From contig WTFV01000279.1 of NCBI GenBank assembly GCA_011523845.1, positions 1 through 55,607 of the forward strand: a stretch of DNA of 55,607 nt. The letters are read 5' to 3'. This stretch comes from Acidobacteriota bacterium (GTDB taxonomy: Bacteria; Acidobacteriota; Vicinamibacteria; Vicinamibacterales; UBA8438). This document shows, piece by piece, positions 33,527 to 43,086 of the stretch (the stretch's first letter is position 1; each line of letters begins with the position of its first letter). The notes under the pieces were generated by a model. It had not been told where the DNA came from and ran no database searches. It saw only the letters and a list, made by a program, of their open reading frames with translations. A program made the position numbers and the translations under genes.

Positions 33527-34351
33527 TCAGTAGAAGTTGTGGCTGTCCGTGCCGAAGTAGCCGATCGGCACGAAGTTCAGCATCAGGATCGCGAAGCCCA
33601 CCGCCGACAGCCACGCCGCGCGACGTCCTCCCCAGCCGAACGCCCGCCGCGCGTAGAGCGAGAAGGTGTACACCAGCCAGCACAGCAGCACCGTGAAGAT
33701 CTTCGGATCGAGGAGCGACATCGCCTGCACGCGCGGGTCGGCGGCGCCCGGCTGCACCTGCACCAGCCAGATCGCCCCGACCGCCAGCCCGAGGGTCAGG
33801 AACACCCAGCCGAACGTCACCGCCCGGCTGTTCATTCCGTCGAGCACCTGCAGCGACGGCAGGCGGGCGTAGAAGACCCCCAGGTGCTTGGCCTTGAGCT
33901 CCTTGAAGAGGAGCACGTAGGTGATGCTGATCACGCACGCGAGGGCGAAGGTGGCGTACGCCACGAGCAGCGAGAACACGTGGATCTCGAACCAGCGGCT
34001 CTCGAGCACCGGCGGGCGCGCCGCCACGCTGTTGGTGATGGCCGGGATCAACTGCAGGACGACCATCAGCGGCACGATGAAGATGCCCATCGCCCGTTCG
34101 TCGGTCGTCATCTCGGTGTAGAGATAGGCCAGCGCGAGGACCCAGACGAAGGCCGAGATCGCGCCGGTGGTGCCGACCAGCGGCACGTGGCCGACCTGCA
34201 TCGTCTGCATCCCGATGACGAACGTGTGCACGAGCGCGCCGACCACCAGCGACACCGTCGCGATACGCCCGGACGCAGGACTGCGCGTGCCGAAATGGAC
34301 GGCGTAGGCGACCCAGGCCACCAGATAGAGGGCGAGAGGGGTCGCATTCAT
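33527..34351 (-). CDS. CcsA/CcmC/HemX-like cytochrome c assembly membrane protein
   Basis: The 274-residue protein has about eight membrane helices (for example LALYLVAWVAYAVHFG and ISAFVWVLALAYLYTEM). It also has conserved histidines such as VHTFVIGMQ and WFEIHVFSLLVAYATFAL, the pattern of the cytochrome c assembly family. Homologues placed directly before hemA are usually called HemX or CcsA-like and are thought to influence haem handling or HemA level. The tryptophan-rich WWD haem motif of true CcmC/CcsA is not obvious here. The dedicated haem-lyase role is therefore uncertain. Confidence 0.82.
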   Translation of the reverse strand: MNATPLALYLVAWVAYAVHFGTRSPASGRIATVSLVVGALVHTFVIGMQTMQVGHVPLVGTTGAISAFVWVLALAYLYTEMTTDERAMGIFIVPLMVVLQLIPAITNSVAARPPVLESRWFEIHVFSLLVAYATFALACVISITYVLLFKELKAKHLGVFYARLPSLQVLDGMNSRAVTFGWVFLTLGLAVGAIWLVQVQPGAADPRVQAMSLLDPKIFTVLLCWLVYTFSLYARRAFGWGGRRAAWLSAVGFAILMLNFVPIGYFGTDSHNFY

Positions 34352-34378
34352 GGGTGGCTCTTTCCGCCCGCGAAGGCG

Positions 34379-35320
34379 TCAGCCCCGGGGAGCGTAGTAG
34401 CCCTGCTTGGTCCGGGCGGACGCCGCTTCCCGGTCGACCCGCACGATCACCCGGCGCCACTGGCCGTTCCGGACCGGGTTTCCGGAGATGTAGCCGACCG
34501 AGTACTGGCTGGACAGCTCGTCCGAGATCTGCTGGTAGATTGCCGGCAGCTCTTCGATCCGATCCGGAAAGAACGCGCGCCCCCCGGTTTCCTGCGCCAA
34601 CTGGCGCAGCACGAAATCCGCTTCGCGGAACCCGGTGCGGGAGCGGCTCTCCTCCGATTGCAGGCCAATGCAGAAGATGGCGGTGTTCGAGCGCTTGGCC
34701 AGCTCCAGAACCTCGTCGAAATCCAGCAGGCTCGAGGTGTCCTCGCCGTCCGACAGCACGATGATCGCCTCGCGCCGCAGGTCGGTCTGCCGGAGCGGCG
34801 CCCTGGCCAGCTCCCGCAGCGCTATGTAGATCGCGTTGTAGAGGGAGGTCGATCCGCCCGCCGCCGTCCTGCGGATGGCGCGCTCGAGCTGCTCGACGTC
34901 GTTGGTGAACGGCTGCAGGATGTTGACGCGGCTGTCGAAGTCGACGATCTCGGCCAGATCCTCGGGGCGCAGCCGTTGCGCGAACCCGATGGCCGCCTCC
35001 TGCGCCGTCGTCATCTTCTCGTCCATGCTCGCGCTGGTGTCGATGAGCAGCGCGAGCGCAATCGGCAACTGCGTCTTCGTGAAGAAGTTGATCTCCTGCT
35101 GCACGCCGTCTTCGTACACCCGGAAGTGGGCCTGCTCGAGGTCGGTGACGAAGCGCCCCTCGCGGTCGGTGACCGTCACGTTGAGGGAGACGACGTCCAC
35201 GCCGGCGCGGAACGCCGGCGGCTGGCCGGGCGCGTCGGGCGGCTGCGGGGCGGCCGTGCCGGCCGCGAGGATGGCGGCGGCGGCAACGCAGGCGGCGGCG
35301 GTTGTGGCGCGGCGCATCAT
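34379..35320 (-). CDS. VWFA-related acidobacterial protein, copy 1
   Basis: The 313-residue exported protein has an N-terminal signal (RRATTAAACVAAAAILAAG). A short beta domain follows (SLNVTVTDREGRFVTDL; FRVYEDGVQQEI), then a von Willebrand A domain with an intact metal-ion-dependent adhesion site: DTSAS near residue 94, a later threonine region, and VLSDGEDTS. The segment ISDELSSQYSVGYISGNP is typical of the acidobacterial VWFA family. Such proteins are presumed extracytoplasmic binding modules. The gene lies 27 bp before the CcsA-like gene and 45 bp after a second VWFA gene, so it is likely part of the haem-gene transcript. GGAAG precedes the first ATG. Confidence 0.9.
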   Translation of the reverse strand: MMRRATTAAACVAAAAILAAGTAAPQPPDAPGQPPAFRAGVDVVSLNVTVTDREGRFVTDLEQAHFRVYEDGVQQEINFFTKTQLPIALALLIDTSASMDEKMTTAQEAAIGFAQRLRPEDLAEIVDFDSRVNILQPFTNDVEQLERAIRRTAAGGSTSLYNAIYIALRELARAPLRQTDLRREAIIVLSDGEDTSSLLDFDEVLELAKRSNTAIFCIGLQSEESRSRTGFREADFVLRQLAQETGGRAFFPDRIEELPAIYQQISDELSSQYSVGYISGNPVRNGQWRRVIVRVDREAASARTKQGYYAPRG

Positions 35321-35365
35321 GTCGGCTTCCGTGCCGCCCCCGGCGCGGGCTCCGAGGGCCGGCGG

Positions 35366-36289
35366 TTACGGGTTATCCCGGTCTCGGAGCAGGATACCGC
35401 GCGCCGTCAGTCCGGTCCGCTCGACGCTGACCCGGACTTCCTCGGGCGGAATCAGCGTGTCCGGCCGCGAGTAGACGACCAGGTACTGGTTGCGCAGCTC
35501 CGCGACGATCTCCTGCATGGCCCGTTCGACGGCCGAGCTCGCGAACAGATCCCGATGGCGCCCGCCGGTGTCCGTCGTGCCCTGCGCCAGGACCCGATCG
35601 CGCTCGAACTCCTGCTGGCGCGCGTCGATGCCGCCTGCGAAGCCGCCCGCGGGCTGTCCGATTCCGAACCCCGCGCGACGCGCCTCCACGGACAGCGTGT
35701 AGAGCGCGGCTCCGCTCTCTTCGAGGCGTTCCAGCACGTCCCGGCTGCGGCGGTTGCTGTAGTCGATGCCCCCGGTCGTCACCGCCACCATGACCGGCCG
35801 GTCGGCGAGGCGCCGGGTGAATCCCTCCGCGACCTCGTACAGGGCATCCAGCATGTACGCGGCCTCGCCGGACTGCGGAAAGACCCGGTCGATGCCGCCG
35901 CGGAGTCGTTCGATGTCGCTCGTCGTCTCGACGAGAATGCGGGGTCGGCCGCCGAACGAGACAATCGTGATCCGGTTGTCTCCGTGCATGCCGTCCACGA
36001 ATGCCGACAGCCCGCGGCGCAAATCGGAGGTCGCCCGGAGCGCGGCCTCGCTGGTGTCGACCACGAGCGCGATCTGGCGCCCGGCCCCGGCCGGGTCGAT
36101 GCGCAGGACCTCGCGCGCGGCGCCGTCCTCGCGAATCTCGAAATCGGCTGCTTCGAGGCCCGTCACGGGCGCTCCGTCGCCATCGAGTACCGAGACGAGC
36201 ATGCGGCGCTCCGCGGACTGGGCCCCGGCCGCCGCGGCCCCGGCGAGGACGAGCGCAAGCGCGATGCAGGCGTGTCGCAAGGCAGGCAT
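35366..36289 (-). CDS. VWFA-related acidobacterial protein, copy 2, degenerate metal site
   Basis: The 307-residue secreted protein (signal RHACIALALVLAGAAAAG) aligns with the adjacent VWFA protein in layout: an N-terminal beta segment (GLEAADFEIREDGAAREVL), a Rossmann-like A domain and the shared tail VAELRNQYLVVYSRPD. The metal site is altered. The DxSxS motif reads DTSEA, and the expected SDGED-like motif reads TTGGIDY. Metal-dependent ligand binding may therefore be lost or different. It is the first gene of the minus-strand series leading into the haem genes. A TATACT element 12 bp upstream of the ATG would give a very short leader. Confidence 0.85.
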   Translation of the reverse strand: MPALRHACIALALVLAGAAAAGAQSAERRMLVSVLDGDGAPVTGLEAADFEIREDGAAREVLRIDPAGAGRQIALVVDTSEAALRATSDLRRGLSAFVDGMHGDNRITIVSFGGRPRILVETTSDIERLRGGIDRVFPQSGEAAYMLDALYEVAEGFTRRLADRPVMVAVTTGGIDYSNRRSRDVLERLEESGAALYTLSVEARRAGFGIGQPAGGFAGGIDARQQEFERDRVLAQGTTDTGGRHRDLFASSAVERAMQEIVAELRNQYLVVYSRPDTLIPPEEVRVSVERTGLTARGILLRDRDNP

Positions 36290-36300
36290 TCAGTACTCGC

Positions 36301-36306
36301 AGTATA
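36301..36306 (-). promoter_or_regulatory. Possible -10 element of the VWFA-haem transcript
   Basis: TATACT on the minus strand (context TGTTATACTGCG) lies 12 bp upstream of the first gene of the series. If used, the message would be nearly leaderless. No clear -35 is present; a conserved 48-bp repeat occupies that position. Confidence 0.4.
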
Positions 36307-36354
36307 ACAGCCCGTGGCGAGAAGCCCTGCTGCATTCGAGCGGCGATGCATCCC
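36307..36354 (-). repeat. 48-bp dispersed repeat, copy B
   Basis: On the minus strand this reads GGGATGCATCGCCGCTCGAA and onward, matching copy A at 10658-10705 with 9 mismatches in 48. Its position abuts the -10-like element of the VWFA-haem transcript. The next 200 bp towards the nuo promoter hold no gene I can support. Confidence 0.7.
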
Positions 36355-36573
36355 GCGTGGACTGCGTTGCTCCTCGGTCGAACGGGCCCGCCATGCTCCC
36401 TCGTCGCGCCTTGCCGCGCGGGCGCGTCGCCGCTCTCGCCGCCGCGCGGGGGTTCCACCACGGACCGCCAGGTCCGCGTTTCCGGCCCCGGCAAGGCGAT
36501 CCCGGCGCAGAAAACCCCGTAAACGCGAGGGTTGAACGCCGATTCCGGCTTGTCGGGGCGCGCCGGGGCATCC

Positions 36574-36602
36574 TTGACAGCCCCCCGGCCTCGTGCAATA
36601 AT
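36574..36602 (+). promoter_or_regulatory. Near-consensus sigma-70 promoter of the nuo operon
   Basis: TTGACA (perfect -35) is followed after a 17-bp spacer by AATAAT (5 of 6 for the -10). It lies about 130 bp upstream of nuoA on the correct strand, in an otherwise very GC-rich gap. This is the clearest promoter in the window. Confidence 0.75.
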
Positions 36603-36734
36603 CCGCGCGGTTTTGGCCCGCACGTCGCACCCTTCCGGTCCGTACGGTTCCGCCGTGGTGCCTCGTGTTCCGGCGACGAGCGAGAAGAGAGCCGCGAGCC
36701 GGAGCCAGCACGGCGGGAAGGGTCCGCGACGACC

Positions 36735-37091
36735 ATGCTAGACGCCTACATCCCGGTCTTTCTCTTCATCCTGGTGGCCATCGGCTTCGCCATCTTCACG
36801 CTGATGGTGTCGCAGATCCTCCATTCCAAGCGCTACAACCGGGTCAAGTTCGAGCCGTACGAGTGCGGGATCGAGCCGGAAACGGACGCCCGCGACCGCT
36901 ACAGCGTCCGGTACTACCTGGTCGCGATGCTCTTCGTGATCTTCGACGTCGAGACGGTCTTCATGTTCCCGTGGGCCGTCGTCATGGACGAGCTGGCGCT
37001 GTTCGGTCTGATCGAGATGCTGGTGTTCCTGTTCATCCTGGTGGTCGGCTACTTCTACGCGTGGCGCAAGGGTGCGCTCGACTGGGCCTGA
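36735..37091 (+). CDS. nuoA: NADH-quinone oxidoreductase subunit A
   Basis: This 118-residue inner-membrane subunit of complex I has three helices and the conserved loop FEPYECGIEPETDARDRYSV, followed by YYLVAMLFVIFDVETVFMFP. These are the hallmark motifs of NuoA/ND3. Length is normal. It is first in the operon. Unusually, nuoB does not follow; nuoC begins 16 bp later. No strong ribosome-binding site is seen close to the ATG. Confidence 0.96.
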   Translation: MLDAYIPVFLFILVAIGFAIFTLMVSQILHSKRYNRVKFEPYECGIEPETDARDRYSVRYYLVAMLFVIFDVETVFMFPWAVVMDELALFGLIEMLVFLFILVVGYFYAWRKGALDWA

Positions 37092-37107
37092 GGGACGGGA
37101 TCCGGGC

Positions 37108-37884
37108 ATGGCGGACGAGACCAGGTCGCAGGCGGGAAAGGACGGCGCGGATCGGCAGCCCGCGGCGGGCGTTGCGGGATCCGCTGCACCGGCGGCGAAG
37201 CGCGAGGCCGGGAAGAAGTCGGCTGCTCCGGCCAAGGCGCCCGCGGCCGCCGCCAAACCGCGCCCCAAGCCGAAGCCGAAGGCGCCGCCGGAGCCGCCGA
37301 AGGCGCCGGAGGATCAGGCTCCACCGGACGGCATGGAGATCCCCGCGATGGTGGCCGCTCTGCAGAACGGCGTCTCCGGCGCGGTCCTGAAGGTCTCCTT
37401 CTGGGTCGGAGACTGGACCGTCATCGTTGCGCCGGACCGGTTGCTCGACGTCATGCGGTTCCTCCGGGACGACGCGGCGACGGCGTTCGACTACTGCTCC
37501 GACGTCACCGCTGCCGACTGGCCGCCGCGCGAGAAGCGGTTCGACGTGGTCTACTGCCTCTACTCGACCCGGCTGCGGCAGCGGATTCGCGTGAAGGTGC
37601 GGGTCGGCGAGGAGGATCCGGTCGAGTCGGTGACCGGGCTCTGGCCGGCCGCGGACTGGCTGGAGCGCGAGGTCTTCGACCAGTTCGGCGTCAACATCGT
37701 GAATCATCCCAATCTGCGGCGGATCCTGATGCCGGAGCAGTGGCAGGGCCATCCCCAGCGCAAGGACTATCCCCTGGAGGGGCCGGGCGAGCTCCTGATG
37801 GAGAATCCCCAGGACTGGCTCCGCGTGCGCAATCTTCCCGACGAAGCCGGCCCCGGGCCCGCTGCCGACGGCGAGATCGAGTAG
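37108..37884 (+). CDS. nuoC: NADH-quinone oxidoreductase subunit C with long N-terminal extension
   Basis: The 258-residue protein contains the 30-kDa subunit domain of complex I in its second half: FDVVYCLYSTRLRQRIRVKV, SVTGLWPAADWLEREVFDQFG and the signature RILMPEQWQGHPQRKDYPL. These bind NuoD and NuoB in the peripheral arm. The first 75 residues are Ala/Pro/Lys-rich and low complexity (KPRPKPKPKAPPEPPKAPED), absent from common NuoC proteins, and probably disordered. The start ATG follows GAGGGACGGG. It is separate from, not fused to, NuoD. Confidence 0.94.
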   Translation: MADETRSQAGKDGADRQPAAGVAGSAAPAAKREAGKKSAAPAKAPAAAAKPRPKPKPKAPPEPPKAPEDQAPPDGMEIPAMVAALQNGVSGAVLKVSFWVGDWTVIVAPDRLLDVMRFLRDDAATAFDYCSDVTAADWPPREKRFDVVYCLYSTRLRQRIRVKVRVGEEDPVESVTGLWPAADWLEREVFDQFGVNIVNHPNLRRILMPEQWQGHPQRKDYPLEGPGELLMENPQDWLRVRNLPDEAGPGPAADGEIE

Positions 37885-37902
37885 ACCGCAGGACCCGAGC
37901 CG

Positions 37903-39036
37903 ATGACCCTCGAAGCCCCACGCACGAGCGCGACGCAGTTCGACACGGACGAGCTGGTCATCAACATGGGTCCGCAGCACCCGAGCACGCACGGGGTGCT
38001 GCGCGTCGTCCTCAAGCTCGACGGCGAGCGCGTGATCGACGCCGACTGCGTCATCGGCTACATCCACCGCGGCATCGAGAAGCTCTCCGAGAATCGCGAC
38101 TGGACCCAGATCATCCTGCTGACCGACCGCATGGACTACGTCGCGGCCGCGACGAACAACCTCGGCTACTGCCAGACGGTCGAGAAGCTGATGCAGATCG
38201 AGGTGCCGCGCCGGGCCCGCTACATCCGGACGGTGCTCGCCGAGCTGCAGCGCATCGCGAGCCACTGCCTGTGGCTCGGCACCCACGCGATGGACATCGG
38301 CGCCATGACGGTGCTCCTCTACGCGTTCCGGGAGCGCGAGTTCGTGCTCGACCTGTTCGAGGAGTTCTGCGGCGCGCGGCTGACCTACAACGCGATGCGC
38401 ATCGGGGGGCTCCCGCTCGACATTCCGCCCGGCTGGGACAGGAAGGTGCTGTCGTTCTGCGACCTGATGGAAGGCAAGCTGAACGACTACGAGACGCTGC
38501 TGACCAACAACCGCATCTGGCTGAAGCGCACGCGCGGCGTGGGCGTGATCGGCGGGGACGAGGCGATCGGGCTCGGTCTGTGCGGTCCGCCCCTGCGCGG
38601 ATCCGGCGTGCCGCGCGACGTGCGCAAGGACGAGCCGTACGCCGCCTACGACGAGCTGGAGTTCAACGTGCCGCTCGGCACGCGCGGCGACACCTACGAC
38701 CGCTATCTCATCCGCATGGACGAGTTCCGGGAATCGATCCGGCTCATCCGGCAGGCGGTCGAAGGCATCCCGGAAGGCCCGATCATGGGCAAGGTGCCGC
38801 GCCTGATCAAGCCGCCGGCCGGCGAGACGTATCACGCGATCGAGTCGCCGAAGGGCGAGCTCGGCTACTTCATCGTCAGCGACGGCAAGTCGACCAACCC
38901 GTACCGGTTCCGCGTCCGCCCGCCGTCGTTCTGCAACCTGCAGGGCCTGAAGCGGCTCGTGACCGGACATCTGGTGGCCGACGTGGTCGCGCTGATCGGC
39001 ACGATAGACATCGTGCTGGGCGAGGTGGATCGGTAG
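37903..39036 (+). CDS. nuoD: NADH-quinone oxidoreductase subunit D
   Basis: The 377-residue 49-kDa subunit forms the quinone-reaction site with NuoB. Characteristic segments are MGPQHPSTHGVLRVVL, CVIGYIHRGIEKLSE, RIASHCLWLGTHAMDIGAMT, ETLLTNNRIWLKRTRGVG, SPKGELGYFIVSDG and the C-terminal GTIDIVLGEVDR. The histidine and tyrosine equivalents that bind quinone lie in the N-terminal motif and the downstream barrel. It starts 18 bp after nuoC and ends 2 bp before nuoH. Its obligate Fe-S partner NuoB is not encoded in this window. Confidence 0.97.
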   Translation: MTLEAPRTSATQFDTDELVINMGPQHPSTHGVLRVVLKLDGERVIDADCVIGYIHRGIEKLSENRDWTQIILLTDRMDYVAAATNNLGYCQTVEKLMQIEVPRRARYIRTVLAELQRIASHCLWLGTHAMDIGAMTVLLYAFREREFVLDLFEEFCGARLTYNAMRIGGLPLDIPPGWDRKVLSFCDLMEGKLNDYETLLTNNRIWLKRTRGVGVIGGDEAIGLGLCGPPLRGSGVPRDVRKDEPYAAYDELEFNVPLGTRGDTYDRYLIRMDEFRESIRLIRQAVEGIPEGPIMGKVPRLIKPPAGETYHAIESPKGELGYFIVSDGKSTNPYRFRVRPPSFCNLQGLKRLVTGHLVADVVALIGTIDIVLGEVDR

Positions 39037-39038
39037 CC

Positions 39039-40037
39039 ATGATGGACACCGTCGTCGTCCCGCTGCTGAAGATCGCGGTGCTGCTGAACGCGGTGCTGGT
39101 GGCGGTGACCTTCCTGGTGCTCATGGAGCGCAAGGTCATCGCGTGGGCGCAGTCGCGCCTCGGCCCGATGCGCGTCGGCCCCTACGGCATCCTGCAGGCG
39201 ATCGCCGACCCGATCAAGCTGATCCTCAAGGAGGACATCACCCCGGCCAGGGCGGACAAGTACGTCTTCACGCTGGCGCCGATCATGAGTCTGGTGCCGG
39301 CCCTCGTGGTGTTCTCCGTCGTGCCGTTCGGGCCGGACCCGTTCTACTACGTGAGCGACATCAACGTCGGCCTGCTGTTCGTCATCTCGGTGACCTCGAT
39401 CGGCGTCTACGGCATCATCCTCGGCGGCTGGGCCTCGAACAGCAAGTACCCGCTCCTGGCGAGCCTGCGCGCGTCGGCGCAGCTCATCAGCTACGAGATC
39501 GCGGTCACGATGACGCTGGTCAGCGTGATCCTGACGACCGGCACCCTGAGCCTGGTCGGCATCGTGGAGGCGCAACGGGAGGGCGGGCTCTGGTTCGCGT
39601 TCGTTCAGCCGGTGGCGCTGATGCTGGTCTTCATCGGGGGGCTGGCCGAGACCAACCGGGCGCCGTTCGACCTGCCGGAGGCGGAGACGGAGCTGACCGG
39701 CGGGTTTCACACGGAGTACAGCGGGATGCGGTTCTCGCTGTTCTTCCTGGCCGAGTACGCCAACATGATCGTCATCTCGGCGGTCGTCGTGATCATGTTC
39801 TTCGGGGGCTGGCTCGCGCCGTTCCCGAACGTGCCGGCGCTGTCGTTCCTCGGCCTCGTACCGGCGTGGATCTGGTTCATCGGCAAGATCTTCCTGTTCC
39901 TCTACGTGTTCATCTGGATCCGCGCCACCCTGCCCCGCTACCGCTACGACCAGTTGATGGGGCTCGGGTGGAAGGTGCTCATCCCGATCGCGATCGGCAA
40001 CCTGGTGGTGACCGGTATCCTGAAGGTCGCGTTGTAG
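39039..40037 (+). CDS. nuoH: NADH-quinone oxidoreductase subunit H
   Basis: This 332-residue membrane subunit (ND1) seals the quinone tunnel. Key motifs are LMERKVIAWAQSRLGPMRVG, LQAIADPIKLILKEDITP, WASNSKYPLLASLRASAQLI, the acidic loop AETNRAPFDLPEAETELTGG, FHTEYSGMRFSLFFLAEYAN and RATLPRYRYDQLMGLGWKVL. Two ATGs are adjacent; the first follows the nuoD stop by 2 bp. Typical operons continue with nuoI here, but nuoJ starts 17 bp after the stop codon. Confidence 0.97.
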   Translation: MMDTVVVPLLKIAVLLNAVLVAVTFLVLMERKVIAWAQSRLGPMRVGPYGILQAIADPIKLILKEDITPARADKYVFTLAPIMSLVPALVVFSVVPFGPDPFYYVSDINVGLLFVISVTSIGVYGIILGGWASNSKYPLLASLRASAQLISYEIAVTMTLVSVILTTGTLSLVGIVEAQREGGLWFAFVQPVALMLVFIGGLAETNRAPFDLPEAETELTGGFHTEYSGMRFSLFFLAEYANMIVISAVVVIMFFGGWLAPFPNVPALSFLGLVPAWIWFIGKIFLFLYVFIWIRATLPRYRYDQLMGLGWKVLIPIAIGNLVVTGILKVAL

Positions 40038-40054
40038 GCGCGCAAGAGCAACCG

Positions 40055-40606
40055 ATGGCCGAAGCGATTGTGTTCTGGACGCTCGCGGTGCTGATTCTGG
40101 GTCTGGGGATCATGGTGATCTCCGCGCGCAGCGCCGTGCACAGCGTGCTCTTCCTGGTGGTGAACTTCCTGCTGGTGGCGGTGCTCTACGTCATGCTCAA
40201 CGCGGAGTTCGTCGCCGTGATCCAGGTGCTGGTGTACGCGGGCGGCATCGTCGTCCTGTACCTGTTCGTCGTCATGCTCGTGAGCCTGAAGAAGGCCCCG
40301 GAGCGCTACGCCGATCCGCGGCGCGTCGCGTGGACCGGCACGCTGCTGGCCGGCGCGGTCCTGCTCGAGGTCGTCGCCATCGTCGTCGCCTCTTCCGGCG
40401 GCGGCGAGCCGGCCGCGACCGAGGGCGCGCTCGGCGCGGCGGATACGCCGTTCGCCGAGTGCGGGGCGGGCCCGCTCGTGAGCTGCAACACGGAGCAGCT
40501 CGGCTGGGTGCTGTACACGAGCTATCTGATTCCGTTCGAGGTCGCCTCGATGCTGCTGCTGGTGGCGATGATCGGAGCCATCGTCCTGGCCAAGCGGCAC
40601 TTGTAG
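40055..40606 (+). CDS. nuoJ: NADH-quinone oxidoreductase subunit J
   Basis: The 183-residue membrane subunit (ND6) has five helices. The signature VYAGGIVVLYLFVVMLVSLK contains the pi-bulge helix of the proton path. A loop of about 40 residues with two cysteines (FAECGAGPLVSCNTEQ) between the last two helices is longer than usual. The C-terminus YTSYLIPFEVASMLLLVAMI is typical. It follows nuoH directly and precedes nuoK by 10 bp. Confidence 0.95.
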   Translation: MAEAIVFWTLAVLILGLGIMVISARSAVHSVLFLVVNFLLVAVLYVMLNAEFVAVIQVLVYAGGIVVLYLFVVMLVSLKKAPERYADPRRVAWTGTLLAGAVLLEVVAIVVASSGGGEPAATEGALGAADTPFAECGAGPLVSCNTEQLGWVLYTSYLIPFEVASMLLLVAMIGAIVLAKRHL

Positions 40607-40616
40607 AGGGAAGCGC

Positions 40617-40925
40617 GTGCTCGAGATCACCCCACTGCACTACAGCCTCCTGTCGGCCGCGCTCTTCATGATCGGCGTCATCGGCGTCCTGGTGCGCCGC
40701 AACGTGATCATCATCTTCATGTCGATCGAGCTCATTCTGAACGCGGTCAACATCAACCTGATCGCGCTGTCCGACCAGCTTCAGGATCTCGCCGGACAGG
40801 TGTTCGTCGTCTTCGTGATCGCGGTGGCGGCGGCCGAGGCGGCCGTCGGTCTGGGCATCATCATCGCCTTCTACCGCAACAAGGAGACGGTGAACATCGA
40901 CGAGATCCAGATCATGCGCTGGTGA
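40617..40925 (+). CDS. nuoK: NADH-quinone oxidoreductase subunit K
   Basis: This 102-residue, three-helix membrane subunit (ND4L) starts at GTG, with GAGGGAAG six bases upstream. Conserved parts are GVIGVLVRRNVIIIFMSIEL with the key glutamate, ILNAVNINLIALS, and VAAAEAAVGLGIIIAFYRNK with the second glutamate. Length matches the family. Confidence 0.97.
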   Translation: MLEITPLHYSLLSAALFMIGVIGVLVRRNVIIIFMSIELILNAVNINLIALSDQLQDLAGQVFVVFVIAVAAAEAAVGLGIIIAFYRNKETVNIDEIQIMRW

Positions 40926-40935
40926 GCCTGCTCTC

Positions 40936-43074
<2,139 letters not shown>

Positions 43075-43086
43075 TCGGACACTGTC

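Noticed and set aside
32051..36307. A 1418-codon plus-strand open frame opposite the haem and VWFA genes
   Set aside because: It is antisense to five recognised genes and its composition is that of a complementary-strand shadow.
37092..37107. Possible hidden nuoB between nuoA and nuoC
   Set aside because: Only 16 bp are available and the NuoC extension has no cysteine motif, so nuoB is not encoded here.
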